Shown here in pieces: positions 8,034 to 17,221 of a DNA stretch of 64,000 nt. Position 1 is the stretch's first letter. Each line of letters opens with the position of its first letter. The notes below the pieces were generated by a model. It saw only the letters and a program-made list of their open reading frames with translations. It made no database searches and had not been told where the DNA came from. The position numbers and the translations under genes were made by a program. Where the stretch lies: contig CAWACX010000001.1 of assembly GCA_963780755.1 (NCBI GenBank), positions 496,001-560,000 on the forward strand. Direction: 5' to 3'. Origin of the DNA: JALYNX01 sp963780755. GTDB lineage: Bacteria; Actinomycetota; Acidimicrobiia; Spongiisociales; ZC4RG35.

Positions 8034-9507
8034 AGCCTTGGGAGACCTCGCGGCCGGTGTGGGCGGGACAGTTCGCGGCGATCCCGGGATCGTGGTCTCG
8101 GACGTCACCCACGACTCGCGACAAGCCGGCCCTGGCGTCCTCTACGTGGCGGTGCATGGTGAGCGGCATGACGGCCACGACTTCCTCGATTCAGTGCGGG
8201 AGGCGGGCTCTGAGGCGGCAGTCGTCGACCACCCGACCTCCGTGGAGCTCACCGAGTTGGTGGTTGGCGATACCCGTCAAGTCATGGGGACGATCGCGGC
8301 GATGGTCCATGGCGAACCGTCGCGGTCGATGAGCGTGGTGGGCGTGACCGGAACCAACGGCAAGACCACGGTCACCCATTTCGTCGAGTCGATCACCGCT
8401 GGGGCAGGGCGGGTCCCCGGCCTCATCGGGACCGTGCACACCAGGGTGGGCGAGACCGCCCTGGTCTCGCAGCGCACGACCCCCGAGGCGACCGACTTCC
8501 AGCGCATCCTCGCCGAGATGCGTGATCTGGGGGCCGACGTGGTGGCTGCCGAGATCTCCTCACACGCCCTTGAGTTGGGCAGGGTCTCGGCGACCAGGTT
8601 CGAGGTCGCTGCCTTCACCAACCTCTCCCAGGACCATCTCGACTTCCACGGCGACATGGGCTCATATCGAGCGGCCAAGGAACGCCTGTTTCGGGAATAC
8701 GAGGTCGGGACCTCGGTGATCAACATCGGCGATCCGGTGGGCGCCGAGATCGGGCGCTGGGCGGAAGGGCCCAAGATCCTGGTCGGTCCCGGGGGCGACG
8801 TCTGGGTGGAGGATGTGGCCACCTCGTTCGAGGGGACGACATTCGACCTGGTGTCCGCGGGATCCCGGACCGGAGCCCGCTCTCCGCTCATCGGCGCGTT
8901 CAACGTCGAGAACGCTCTGGTGGCGACCGGATGCTGCCTTGCCCTCGGGCTCACCATGGGCGAGATCGTTGCCGGCCTCGAGGCCCTGGGCCCGGTGCCC
9001 GGGCGGTTCGAGTTGGTCTCCGGCAACTCCGAGATCAATGTCGTTGTCGACTACGCCCACACTCCGGAGGGGATCCGGCAGGCCGTTGCCGTCGCCCGGG
9101 GTCTCTCCGCCGGCCGGGTCATCGCGGTATTCGGCGCCGGCGGCGACCGTGACCGCGAGAAGCGCCCGCTGATGGGGGCGGCGGCGTCGGCCGCCGACAT
9201 CGCGGTGGCGACCAGCGACAACCCACGCTCGGAGGACCCCGATCGGATCATCGCGGAGATGCTGGAGGGTGTGGTGCCGGGGACCGTGACGCTGGTCGAG
9301 CCCGATCGGAAGCGGGCGATAGCGCTGGCCCTGGATGAGGCAATTCCCGGCGACGTGGTGCTGGTCCTGGGCAAAGGCCACGAGACCGGTCAGGAGATAA
9401 AGGGGGTTGTCCACCCCTTCGACGACCACGAAGTGACTCGCGCCGCCCTGGCCCGCCGGCTGGATGCCACCGGATACGGAGCGGATTCAGGGAGCATGTC
9501 GCCGTGA
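8017..9507 (+). CDS. murE: UDP-MurNAc-L-Ala-D-Glu:meso-DAP ligase MurE
   Basis: MurE adds the third residue of the peptide stem. The 496-residue protein has the ATP loop GVTGTNGKTTVTH near residue 110, the carbamylated-lysine region, and DNPR at 401-404, the motif that selects meso-diaminopimelate over lysine. This indicates an mDAP-type wall. ATG 8017 overlaps the ftsI stop by 17 bases; upstream sequence in this frame is an ftsI shadow. The next gene is mraY, not the expected murF. Confidence 0.94.
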   Translation: MPGSGRALGDLAAGVGGTVRGDPGIVVSDVTHDSRQAGPGVLYVAVHGERHDGHDFLDSVREAGSEAAVVDHPTSVELTELVVGDTRQVMGTIAAMVHGEPSRSMSVVGVTGTNGKTTVTHFVESITAGAGRVPGLIGTVHTRVGETALVSQRTTPEATDFQRILAEMRDLGADVVAAEISSHALELGRVSATRFEVAAFTNLSQDHLDFHGDMGSYRAAKERLFREYEVGTSVINIGDPVGAEIGRWAEGPKILVGPGGDVWVEDVATSFEGTTFDLVSAGSRTGARSPLIGAFNVENALVATGCCLALGLTMGEIVAGLEALGPVPGRFELVSGNSEINVVVDYAHTPEGIRQAVAVARGLSAGRVIAVFGAGGDRDREKRPLMGAAASAADIAVATSDNPRSEDPDRIIAEMLEGVVPGTVTLVEPDRKRAIALALDEAIPGDVVLVLGKGHETGQEIKGVVHPFDDHEVTRAALARRLDATGYGADSGSMSP

Positions 9508-10574
9508 TCTCGTTGCTGATCGCCGCCGCCGTGAGCCTGACCGTGTCGATCTTCGGCACGCCCTATGCGATCCGCGTCTTTCGTCGCAGGGAGATCGGCC
9601 AGTTCATCCAGGAAGAGATTGCCGGCATGCATGGCCACAAGCAGGGCACTCCCACCATGGGGGGTGTGGTCTTCGTGACGGCCGCCGTGCTCGGATACCT
9701 GCTCTCACACGTTCGAGTGGTGCGCCCCGCCGGGTCGCTGGCCCTGGAATTCCTGCCTTTGAGCTCCGGGGGCCTGCTCGCCGTCTTCGCCCTCACCGGG
9801 ATGGCGGTGGTCGGCCTGCTCGACGACTGGACCAAGTACTCGAACAAGCGCAGCCTGGGGTTGTCCAAGTCCGCCAAGTTCGGCGGCCAGCTGGCGATCG
9901 CCGCCCTTTTCGCCTGGGGGGCGACCTCGGCAGGCGTCGTCACCGAGATCTCCTTCGTCCGCCCGTTGGGGATCGACCTCGGCGCCTTCTTCGTGATCTG
10001 GGTCCTGATCATGCTCACCGGTGCCGCCAACGGGGTGAACCTGGCCGACGGGATGGATGGCCTCGCCGCCGGGTCCTCCGCCCTGGTGGTGGCGTCCTAC
10101 ACCGTCATCGCCTTTTGGCAGTTCCGCAACCAGCCACCGTTCCGGGTCCCGGGCGTGTACGAGGCGGTGGATCCGCTCGAGCTGGCCATTGTCTCCGCGG
10201 CGATGTTCGGAGCGATCCTCGGCTTTCTCTGGTGGAATGCCCCACCGGCGAAGATCAATATGGGTGACGTGGGGTCCCAGGGCATCGGAGGCCTGCTCGC
10301 AGCACTTGCCTTGCTCACCAACACCAATCTGCTGTTGGTGATCCTGGGTGCGATCTTCGTGGCCGAGACGATCTCGGTGATGCTCCAAGTGGCCAGCTTC
10401 AAGCTGTTCGGTAAACGGATCTTCCGAATGTCGCCCTTGCACTATCACTTCGACCTCGGGGGTTGGCCGGAGACCACGGTGGTGATCAGGTTCTGGATCC
10501 TCACCGCCCTCGGCGTCGCACTCGGGCTCGGGTTCTTCTATGGCGACTTCCTCATCCTGGAGGGGGTCCTGTGA
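9504..10574 (+). CDS. mraY: phospho-MurNAc-pentapeptide transferase MraY
   Basis: MraY transfers phospho-MurNAc-pentapeptide to undecaprenyl phosphate, making lipid I. The 356-residue protein is polytopic (about ten segments) and has GTPTMGG, the LLDDW aspartates, NLADGMDGLA and the MGD metal motif. Two positions depart from the usual pattern: GDVGSQGIGG instead of GDTGSLALGG, and SPLHYHFDLGGWPE, where the second histidine of the HHH triad is tyrosine. GTG 9504 overlaps the murE stop. Function is still very likely. Confidence 0.93.
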   Translation: MISLLIAAAVSLTVSIFGTPYAIRVFRRREIGQFIQEEIAGMHGHKQGTPTMGGVVFVTAAVLGYLLSHVRVVRPAGSLALEFLPLSSGGLLAVFALTGMAVVGLLDDWTKYSNKRSLGLSKSAKFGGQLAIAALFAWGATSAGVVTEISFVRPLGIDLGAFFVIWVLIMLTGAANGVNLADGMDGLAAGSSALVVASYTVIAFWQFRNQPPFRVPGVYEAVDPLELAIVSAAMFGAILGFLWWNAPPAKINMGDVGSQGIGGLLAALALLTNTNLLLVILGAIFVAETISVMLQVASFKLFGKRIFRMSPLHYHFDLGGWPETTVVIRFWILTALGVALGLGFFYGDFLILEGVL

Positions 10575-11857
10575 ACCGGTTACTGGTCCTGGGCGCCGGG
10601 ATCTCCGGTCGGGCCGCCGGTCGGCTGGCCCGGAATCGGGGGATGTCGGTGACACTGTTCTCCGAGGACTCGTCGCCAGAAGCGATGGAAGAGGGCTTTC
10701 CGGTCGCCGGTGGGAAGTGGGACCCGGTCCTCCTCACCGGAGTGGACCTGGTGGTGGCCAGCCCCGGGTTCTCCGAGCGGTCCCTGCCGGTGGTCGAGTC
10801 GTTGGAGTCGGGGCTCCCGGTGTGGAGTGAGATCGAGTTCGCATGGCACCACCTCACCAAGCCGGTGGCCGCGGTGACCGGGACCAACGGCAAGACGACC
10901 GTCACCGAGGCAACCTCGGCGATGCTCGCTGCCTCAGGGTTGGATGCCCCGGCCACGGGGAACATCGGCATGCCGTTGTCTGACTTCGTCGACGAGCCCG
11001 CGGACGCGCTGGTGGTCGAGGTCTCCAGCTTCCAACTTCGCTTCATCGACAGCTTCCATCCCGTCGCCGCGGCCATCACCAACGTCGCCGCCGACCACCT
11101 CGATTGGCATGGTTCGGAGGCGTCTTACCGGGAGGCCAAGTCCCGGATCTTCCTCAACCAGGTCGAGGACGACCTTCTGGTCTTCGATGCCGACGATCCG
11201 GGGGCTTCGGACATCGTCGTCGGGGCGCGCGGCGAGGTGTTTCCGGTGTCGGGCAGGCGGCTCCCACCAGGGGGCGGCGGGGTCAGCGGCGGGGACCTGT
11301 TGATCGGCGAGGTGGCGATCGCCATCGACGACCTCGCCTCTGCCGACCCGATCCACCTCGTGGACCTTGCGATCTCGGCGGCCCTTGCCCTCAGGATGGG
11401 CGCCAGCGCCGAGGGAGTCACCACCGCGGCCCGCTCGTTCACTCCTGGGCTCCATCGGCGGGAGGCGATCTTGATCATGGACGGTGTTCGCTGGGTGGAC
11501 GACTCGAAGGCGACGAACCCGCATGCTGCGATCGCCTCGATCCGCTCTCACGATTCGGTGGTCCTCATTGGTGGCGGGCTCGCCAAAGGGCTCGATCTGG
11601 CCCCCATCGCCCGCGAGCCCAACCTGAAAGCCGTGATCGGCATCGGGGAGGACGGCCCGGCCCTGGTGGAGGCTGCCGGGGATCGTGGGCATTTGGCCGG
11701 GACCTTGGAGGCCGCCGTCGACTTGGCTCTCGAGCTCGCCACGCCCGGGGACACTGTGTTGCTCGCCCCCGGCTGCGCCAGCTTCGATCAATTCGCCTCA
11801 TACGCCGAGCGCGGGGAACGGTTCGCTGCCCTGGTGGGGGCGGAGGCCAGGGGATGA
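10571..11857 (+). CDS. murD: UDP-MurNAc-L-alanine:D-glutamate ligase MurD
   Basis: MurD adds D-glutamate to UDP-MurNAc-L-Ala. The 428-residue protein has an N-terminal Rossmann-like domain (VLGAGISGRAAGRLA), the ATPase loop VTGTNGKTTVTEA near residue 103, EVSSFQL, and the C-terminal VDDSKATNPHA and LLAPGCASFDQF motifs that distinguish MurD from MurC, MurE and MurF. GTG 10571 overlaps the mraY stop (GTGA), and its own stop overlaps ftsW (ATGA). Confidence 0.95.
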   Translation: MNRLLVLGAGISGRAAGRLARNRGMSVTLFSEDSSPEAMEEGFPVAGGKWDPVLLTGVDLVVASPGFSERSLPVVESLESGLPVWSEIEFAWHHLTKPVAAVTGTNGKTTVTEATSAMLAASGLDAPATGNIGMPLSDFVDEPADALVVEVSSFQLRFIDSFHPVAAAITNVAADHLDWHGSEASYREAKSRIFLNQVEDDLLVFDADDPGASDIVVGARGEVFPVSGRRLPPGGGGVSGGDLLIGEVAIAIDDLASADPIHLVDLAISAALALRMGASAEGVTTAARSFTPGLHRREAILIMDGVRWVDDSKATNPHAAIASIRSHDSVVLIGGGLAKGLDLAPIAREPNLKAVIGIGEDGPALVEAAGDRGHLAGTLEAAVDLALELATPGDTVLLAPGCASFDQFASYAERGERFAALVGAEARG

Positions 11858-13028
11858 AAAACGTGACTGCGAGCGTGACTTCCATTGCGGGCTCCCGGGC
11901 TGCCGCACGCGACCGCGACGAGTTGATGAAGGTCAACAACCGCACCGCAACCATCCTCCTGGTCCTGGTCGTGGTCCTCGTGGTCGTCGGCCTCGGGGCC
12001 ACGCAGTCGGCATCATCGGCAGTCGCGAATCGACCAGGCACAGGATCGCTTCTACTACTTCAAGCGGCAGCTGCTCGGGGTGGGCATCGGCACCATTGCC
12101 CTCCTTCTGGCAAGCCGCATCCCCTACCGGGTCTACCGCCGCATCGCCATCCCCGCGTTCCTGGGAACTATCGCGCTGCTGGTGGCGGTCCTGGCGGTTG
12201 GCCCCGAGATCGGCGGCGCTCGGCGCTGGCTTCCCGTGGCCGGCTTCAGCTTCCAGCCCTCGGAACTGGCCAAGGTCACGGTGGTCTTCGCCCTCGCCTA
12301 CCTACTCGAGAAGAAGCACAAGCTCCTCGACCGCTTCGGTCATTTCATGGTCCCCGTGGTCTTCATCGTCGGGACCGTGGGCGTGCTCGTGATGCGACAG
12401 CCCGACTTGGGCACCCTGATCATCATCGGCGCCGCCGCGATGGCCGTGATCCTGGCTTCCGACGCACCGCTGCGGTACGTGGCGTTCCTGGCGATCATGG
12501 CCATTCTCGCGGTGGCGGTGCTCTCGTTCAGCGATGGGTATCGCGCCGACCGCATCGTCGGGTTCCTCGACCCGTGGGGCAACTCCAGCGGCGAGGGGTA
12601 TCAGCTCATCCAGAGCTACTACGCCCTGTCGAACGGCGGCATCTTCGGGGTCGGGTTGGGGGCGAGCCGGGCCCGCTGGTTCTACCTCCCCAATGCCCAC
12701 ACCGACTTCATCTTCGCCATCATCGGCGAGGAGACCGGGCTGGTCGGCGCGCTCGCGGTGGTCGGCCTCTTCGTCGCCCTCGCGATCACCGGGTTGGACA
12801 GTGACCCTTCGAGCCCCGGACCGGTTCGGGAGGATGGTCGCCGCAGGGATAACGGTCTGGCTCTCGTTCCAGGCATTGGTCAACATCGGCGGCGTGCTCG
12901 GTGTGCTCCCGATAACCGGCATCGCCCTGCCCTTCATCTCGTTCGGCAGCACCGCCCTGATCGCCTGCATGGGGGCCATGGGGGTCCTGGTCAACATTGC
13001 CCAGTCTGGAGTCACCCTGAAGCGATGA
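11854..13028 (+). CDS. ftsW: lipid II polymerase FtsW (two apparent frameshifts)
   Basis: This SEDS-family septal glycosyltransferase reads in three frames. ATG 11854 begins frame one, with a first membrane helix. At about 12028 an extra A moves it to the frame continuing IDQAQDRFYYFKRQLLG. At about 12793-12798 it shifts again and ends with LPITGIALPFISFGSTALI and TGA 13028. Joined, it is about 390 residues with the usual SEDS helices and the DPWGNSSGEGYQLIQS loop. Both breaks fit small indel errors; this is an essential gene with no other decay, so I treat it as intact. Confidence 0.85.
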
Positions 13029-14108
13029 GCTTCGTGATCGCCGCCGCGGGGACCGGGGGTCATGTCTTCCCCGGCTTGGCGGTGGGTGAGTCGCTGATCG
13101 ATCTCGGTGTCGGCCGTGACGACGTCCTCTTCGTCGGGGGCGATCGGCTCGAGGCCACGGTCTACCCGGACGAGGGTTTTCCCTTCCTCCAGGTGGAGAT
13201 GCGTGGGCTGCGCCGCTCCCTCTCCGCCAGGAACCTGGACTGCCCCGTGTCGTGCTCCAGGCCCACGACGCCGATCGAGGCGGCGATGGAAGAGCGCAAA
13301 GTAAGAGTGGCCCTGGCCATGGGCGGCTACATCACCATCCCGGCCGGGCTCGCGGCGCGCAAGTCGGGTGTCCCCTTGATGCTTGCCGAGCAGAACGCAC
13401 GGGCCGGGCTCGCCAACCGGGTCGCCTCACGATGGGCTTCTCGCACCTTCACTTCATTTCCGGCCACCGAGGGCCTGGAGCGAGGGGAGTGGGTCGGGAA
13501 CCCGGTGCGCCGGGCATTGGCCGATCTCGACAAGTCCCAGGCTCGCCCGTCGGCACTCGCCCGATACGAGATGGATCCAGGGCTTCCCACCCTGGGGGTC
13601 GTCGGGAGGGTCGCTCGGTGCAGGCGTGATCAACGATGCGGTGGGGCGGATGCTGGAGGAGTGGGACGGCCCGCCGATCCAGGTCATCCACGTCACCGGG
13701 CCGTCGCATCTGGAGGCCATGGAGACGATGAAACCGAGGATGGGCGTGGTCTGGCATCGGATGGGCTTCGAGGACCGCATGGACCTCTTCTACGCCGCCT
13801 CCGATCTGGTGGTGGCCAGGGCCGGGGGAGCGGTCGCCGAGCTGACCGCCACAGCGACGCCTTCCGTGCTGGTGCCTGGCGAGTTCGCGGCAGGCGGGCA
13901 TCAGTCGGCCAACGCCGGGATTCATCTCGGATTCGGGTGCGCGCACTGGTGGTCAAGGAGATCGAGCTGGCAACGCTGACCGATGTCATCTACCAGTCCC
14001 TCTTCGACCCGGCCGTCCTCCATCGGATGAGTGAGGCCGCTCGCCTGCGTCGGGAAGCCCGAAGCGTCAGGAACCATCGCCGGAGCGATGATCGAGGCTG
14101 CGGGATGA
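13025..14108 (+). CDS. murG: lipid II synthase MurG (multiple apparent frameshifts)
   Basis: MurG adds GlcNAc to lipid I. ATG 13025 overlaps the ftsW stop. The N-terminal GTGGHVFPGLAVGESL loop and MGGYITIPAGLAARKSGVPL are clear. The frame then breaks repeatedly: near 13238 and 13273 (a compensating pair restoring LPRVVLQAHDA), near 13604 (extra G, restoring GGSLGAGVINDA), near 13940, and near 14057 (restoring SGTIAGAMIEAAG before TGA 14106-14108). With all corrected, a full-length MurG of about 360 residues appears. Local sequence error is more likely than a pseudogene. Confidence 0.8.
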
Positions 14109-15463
14109 GACTCGAGCACGAGACGATCCACCTGGTGGGGGCGGGTGGAGCAGGGATGAGTGCCATCGCCAGGGTCCTGGTGGGGATGGGGCATCGGGTC
14201 TCCGGGTCTGACCTGCGGGGAGGGGCCAGTCTCGACCGGCTTGCCGACCTCGGCATGGCCACCGGCACCGGGCATCATCCCGAATTGGCGTTGGAGGCGG
14301 ACCTCGTCGTCGCCTCTTCAGCCGTGCCCGAGCGTGATCCCGAGCTGGTGGCTGCCGCCGACGCCGGCATCACGGTGTGGCGCCGACCGGAGCTGCTCGA
14401 GGCGCTGACCAGGCTCCTGCCCACGATCGGGGCCACCGGGACCCACGGGAAGACCACCACAACCGCGCTTCTCATCGCCGGCCTGCGTGCGACGGGGGCC
14501 GACCCCTCATTCATCGTCGGGGGCGACCTCGCCGATCTCAACACCAACGGCCATTACGGACGCGATCCGTTGCTGGTGCTGGAGGCGGACGAGGCGTTCC
14601 GCACCTTCGAACAACTCGAGCTCGTCGGCCTGGTCGTGACCAATGTCGAGCCGGAGCACATCGAGCATTTTGGCTCCACCGATGACCTCCTCGAGAGCTT
14701 CTCGGAGGTCGCCGCCGGCGTCGACGGGCCTGTGGTGGCCTGTTCGGACGACCCCGGAGGTGCGGAAGTGGCGCGCCGGGTCGGAGCGGTCACCTACGGC
14801 ATGGCGGCGGACGCCACCTGGCGCATCAGGGACTTCAAACCGTCTCAGGGAGGCAGCAGGTTCATTCTCGAGTGGCCTCGCGGCGAGACCGAAGTCCGAC
14901 TGCAGCGGCCCGGCGCGCACAACGCGCGCAACGCCGCCGGCGCCTTGGCCCTCCTCGGTGCTCTGGGCCACGACGTGGCCGCGGCTGCTGGCGGCCTGGC
15001 ATCCTTTCATGGCGTGGGCAGGCGTTGGGAGCACCGGGGTTACGTGGCCGGGGTGACTCTCATCGACGACTACGCCCATCATCCAACCGAGGTGACCGCC
15101 ACCATCGAGGCTTCGGCGGGCCTGGTCCCGGGGCGGGTGTGGGCCGTGTTCCAGCCCCACCTCTACAGCAGGACCGAGCGCTTCCACGACGAGTTCGGTG
15201 CGGCGCTGAGCCGGGCCGACGTGGTGGTGGTGACCGACGTCTTCGGCTCGCGGGAGGAGCCGGTTCCCGGCGTGACCGGGGAGTTGGTCGCCGAGGCAGT
15301 GCGCCGCCGGGGGACCGAGGTCCATTACCTCGCCCACAAGTCCGAACTGGCGCGTTTCGTCGCCGACCGGGTCGCGTCGGGCGACCTGGTGCTGACAATG
15401 GGAGCCGGAGACATCACCGTCGTCCCCACCGAGATGGCGTCGCTGCTCGCTTTGCGCCGATGA
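14105..15463 (+). CDS. murC: UDP-MurNAc:L-alanine ligase MurC
   Basis: MurC adds L-alanine to UDP-MurNAc. The 452-residue protein begins with the Rossmann motif HLVGAGGAGMSAIA, followed by ATGTHGKTTTT (ATP loop) and the C-terminal IDDYAHHPTEV and FQPHLYSRT motifs specific to MurC. The usual EADESDGSF is replaced by EADEAFRTF, a conservative change. ATG 14105 overlaps the murG stop. The long open frame running in from ftsW and murG is a frameshift artefact; this gene is complete on its own. Confidence 0.94.
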   Translation: MRLEHETIHLVGAGGAGMSAIARVLVGMGHRVSGSDLRGGASLDRLADLGMATGTGHHPELALEADLVVASSAVPERDPELVAAADAGITVWRRPELLEALTRLLPTIGATGTHGKTTTTALLIAGLRATGADPSFIVGGDLADLNTNGHYGRDPLLVLEADEAFRTFEQLELVGLVVTNVEPEHIEHFGSTDDLLESFSEVAAGVDGPVVACSDDPGGAEVARRVGAVTYGMAADATWRIRDFKPSQGGSRFILEWPRGETEVRLQRPGAHNARNAAGALALLGALGHDVAAAAGGLASFHGVGRRWEHRGYVAGVTLIDDYAHHPTEVTATIEASAGLVPGRVWAVFQPHLYSRTERFHDEFGAALSRADVVVVTDVFGSREEPVPGVTGELVAEAVRRRGTEVHYLAHKSELARFVADRVASGDLVLTMGAGDITVVPTEMASLLALRR

Positions 15464-16357
15464 ACTCTCCCAGATCTGGCTGACCGGGGCCTGATCGAGC
15501 GGGACGTCCCTCTCGGGCCCTACACCACCTACAAGTCGGGGGGGCCCGCCCGCTACTTCGCGGTGTGTGAGGACATGGACGCGTTGGGCCTGATCGGCGC
15601 CAGCGGGGCCGCGGAAGAGATGCCGGTGCTGGTGGTGGGACGGGGCTCCAACCTGGTGGTCGCCGATCGCGGCTTTCCCGGGCTGGTGTTGCGGTTGGGA
15701 GCAGGGTTCTCCGGGATCGAGGTCAGCGAAGAGCTGGTGACCGCGGGCGGGGCGGCGTCATTGGCGAGGGTGGCCCGAAGCGCGGTCGAAGCGGGGCGAA
15801 CCGGGCTCGAGTTCTTCGTCGGCGTCCCGGGGTCGGTCGGAGGGGCGGTGCGCCAGAACGCGGGATGTTTCGGCTCCGAGACCCGGGACCGGCTGGTCCG
15901 GGCCTCCGTATTCGACTTGCGAGGTGGAGCGACGTCCGACCGTGAGATCGACGAGCTCGACCTCTCGTACCGTCACTCCAATCTGAGGCCGACGGAAGTC
16001 GTCATCGGGGCGCTCTTCGAGACGGATCCTGGCGATGTCGAATCCGGGCTCGCCGAGATGAAGCGGATCACGCGATGGAGGAGGGACAACCAGCCCGGGG
16101 GAACGCTCAATGCCGGGAGCGTTTTCAAAAACCCTATTGGTGGGACGGCCGGCCAGATCATCGACGGTCTTGGCCTCAAGGGGCTTCGCGTCGGTGAGGT
16201 CAGTGTTTCCGAGAGGCACGCCAATTTCTTCGTGGCCGGGGCCGGAGCGAACTCCGAGGACATCATGGCCCTGGTCATCCTCGTGAAAGACCGCGTGTTC
16301 GAGGAGACGGGAACCATCCTTGAGCCCGAGATCCAGTTCGTGGGGTTCGACGAGTGA
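15460..16357 (+). CDS. murB: UDP-N-acetylenolpyruvoylglucosamine reductase MurB (frameshift near start)
   Basis: MurB is the FAD enzyme that completes UDP-MurNAc. ATG 15460 overlaps the murC stop and reads MNSP. After an apparent extra A near 15472 the frame becomes DLADRGLIERDVPLGPYTTYKSGG, the conserved FAD-domain start. The first in-frame start after the break, GTG 15563, would delete that motif and is unlikely to be real. Later motifs are normal: VVGRGSN, GVPGSVGGAVRQNAG, the catalytic serine in NAGSVFKNP, and the C-terminal EPEIQFVG. Confidence 0.88.
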
Positions 16358-17112
16358 CCATTGACCCGAGACTTCAGGAGCGGCGCCAGGCGGTCGCCGA
16401 AGACAAGGCCCGGCACAAGTTCGGCCGGCTGCTCAAGGTATGGGTCGTCCTCGCGGTGCTCGGAATCGCCGTGTGGGTGCTGCTCTCGCCGTGGCTCGAC
16501 GTCGATCGGGTGGACACCGCGGGCATCGTCTCCAGCGGCGCCCACGGTGTGCTCGCCGATTCCAGAGTGGTGGCCGGGGCGCCGATGGTGATGATCCGCT
16601 CCGGCGAGGTGGAGGCCGCTTTAGAGGCTGACCCCTATGTCGCCGACGCCACGGTCGAGCTCCACTGGCCCGACCGGGTGGTGGTCAACATCGAGGAGCG
16701 GTCGGCGGTGGCCTGGGTCGAGACCGGGTCCGGATGGAGCCATCGCGCCGCAGACGCGGTGGCCCTCCCCTCTCCGGAGCAGCCCGACGACACCAAGGCC
16801 TGGATCCGCCTGCCCTCGCTGGCGGATTCCGATGCCGGCTCGTCGCGAGAGCTCCGCGGTGCCCTGGAATTCGTGGCCGCCCTCCCCGAGGCACTCCGGG
16901 TCGAGACCACGGTCCGGATCCGGCCCAACGGTGAGTTGTGGGCCGAGATCCCCGATTTCGACGTGAGGCTGGGCAGGGCCGTGGAGATGGAGGCCAAGGC
17001 GCTCAGTCTCGCCGCTCTCCTCGCAGAGAAGCCGCCCCGGGGGTCCCTGCTCACCTTGATCGCCCCGGAGCACCCGGCAGTCCTCCCGCCGCAGAGCAGG
17101 GACGACGGGTAG
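16354..17112 (+). CDS. ftsQ: cell division protein FtsQ
   Basis: The 252-residue bitopic protein has a basic cytoplasmic tail and one membrane helix (about residues 28-46). A POTRA domain then begins with VDRVDTAGIVSSGAHGVLADS, and a beta domain follows with WPDRVVVNIEERSAVAWVE. FtsQ links FtsB-FtsL to the divisome. GTG 16354 overlaps the murB stop (GTGA). It ends 109 bases before ftsZ, the first sizeable gap in the operon after mraZ. Confidence 0.9.
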   Translation: MTIDPRLQERRQAVAEDKARHKFGRLLKVWVVLAVLGIAVWVLLSPWLDVDRVDTAGIVSSGAHGVLADSRVVAGAPMVMIRSGEVEAALEADPYVADATVELHWPDRVVVNIEERSAVAWVETGSGWSHRAADAVALPSPEQPDDTKAWIRLPSLADSDAGSSRELRGALEFVAALPEALRVETTVRIRPNGELWAEIPDFDVRLGRAVEMEAKALSLAALLAEKPPRGSLLTLIAPEHPAVLPPQSRDDG

Positions 17113-17154
17113 GGAGGTGAACCTTGAACGTCTACTTGAGCCTTAACAGTTTGG

Positions 17155-17185
17155 GGTTTACTTACCCGGCGGCCAACGGTAAACC
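17155..17185 (+). promoter_or_regulatory. short inverted repeat in the ftsQ-ftsZ gap
   Basis: GGTTTAC (17155-17161) and GTAAACC (17179-17185) form a perfect 7-bp inverted repeat around a 17-base loop, 37 bases before the ftsZ start. The sequence around it is AT-richer than the neighbouring genes and includes TTGAAC and TTGAGC, so an internal ftsZ promoter with an operator-like dyad is possible. No clean -35/-10 pair was found. Confidence 0.35.
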
Positions 17186-17221
17186 TCTAGTTCAGCTTTC
17201 GATTCGTCTCTGGAGGTATCC

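Noticed and set aside
12080..15463. A single 1127-residue reading frame that would be an FtsW-MurG-MurC fusion.
   Set aside because: Parts of it translate ftsW and murG in the wrong frame; correct segments in other frames restore each protein, so it is an indel artefact.
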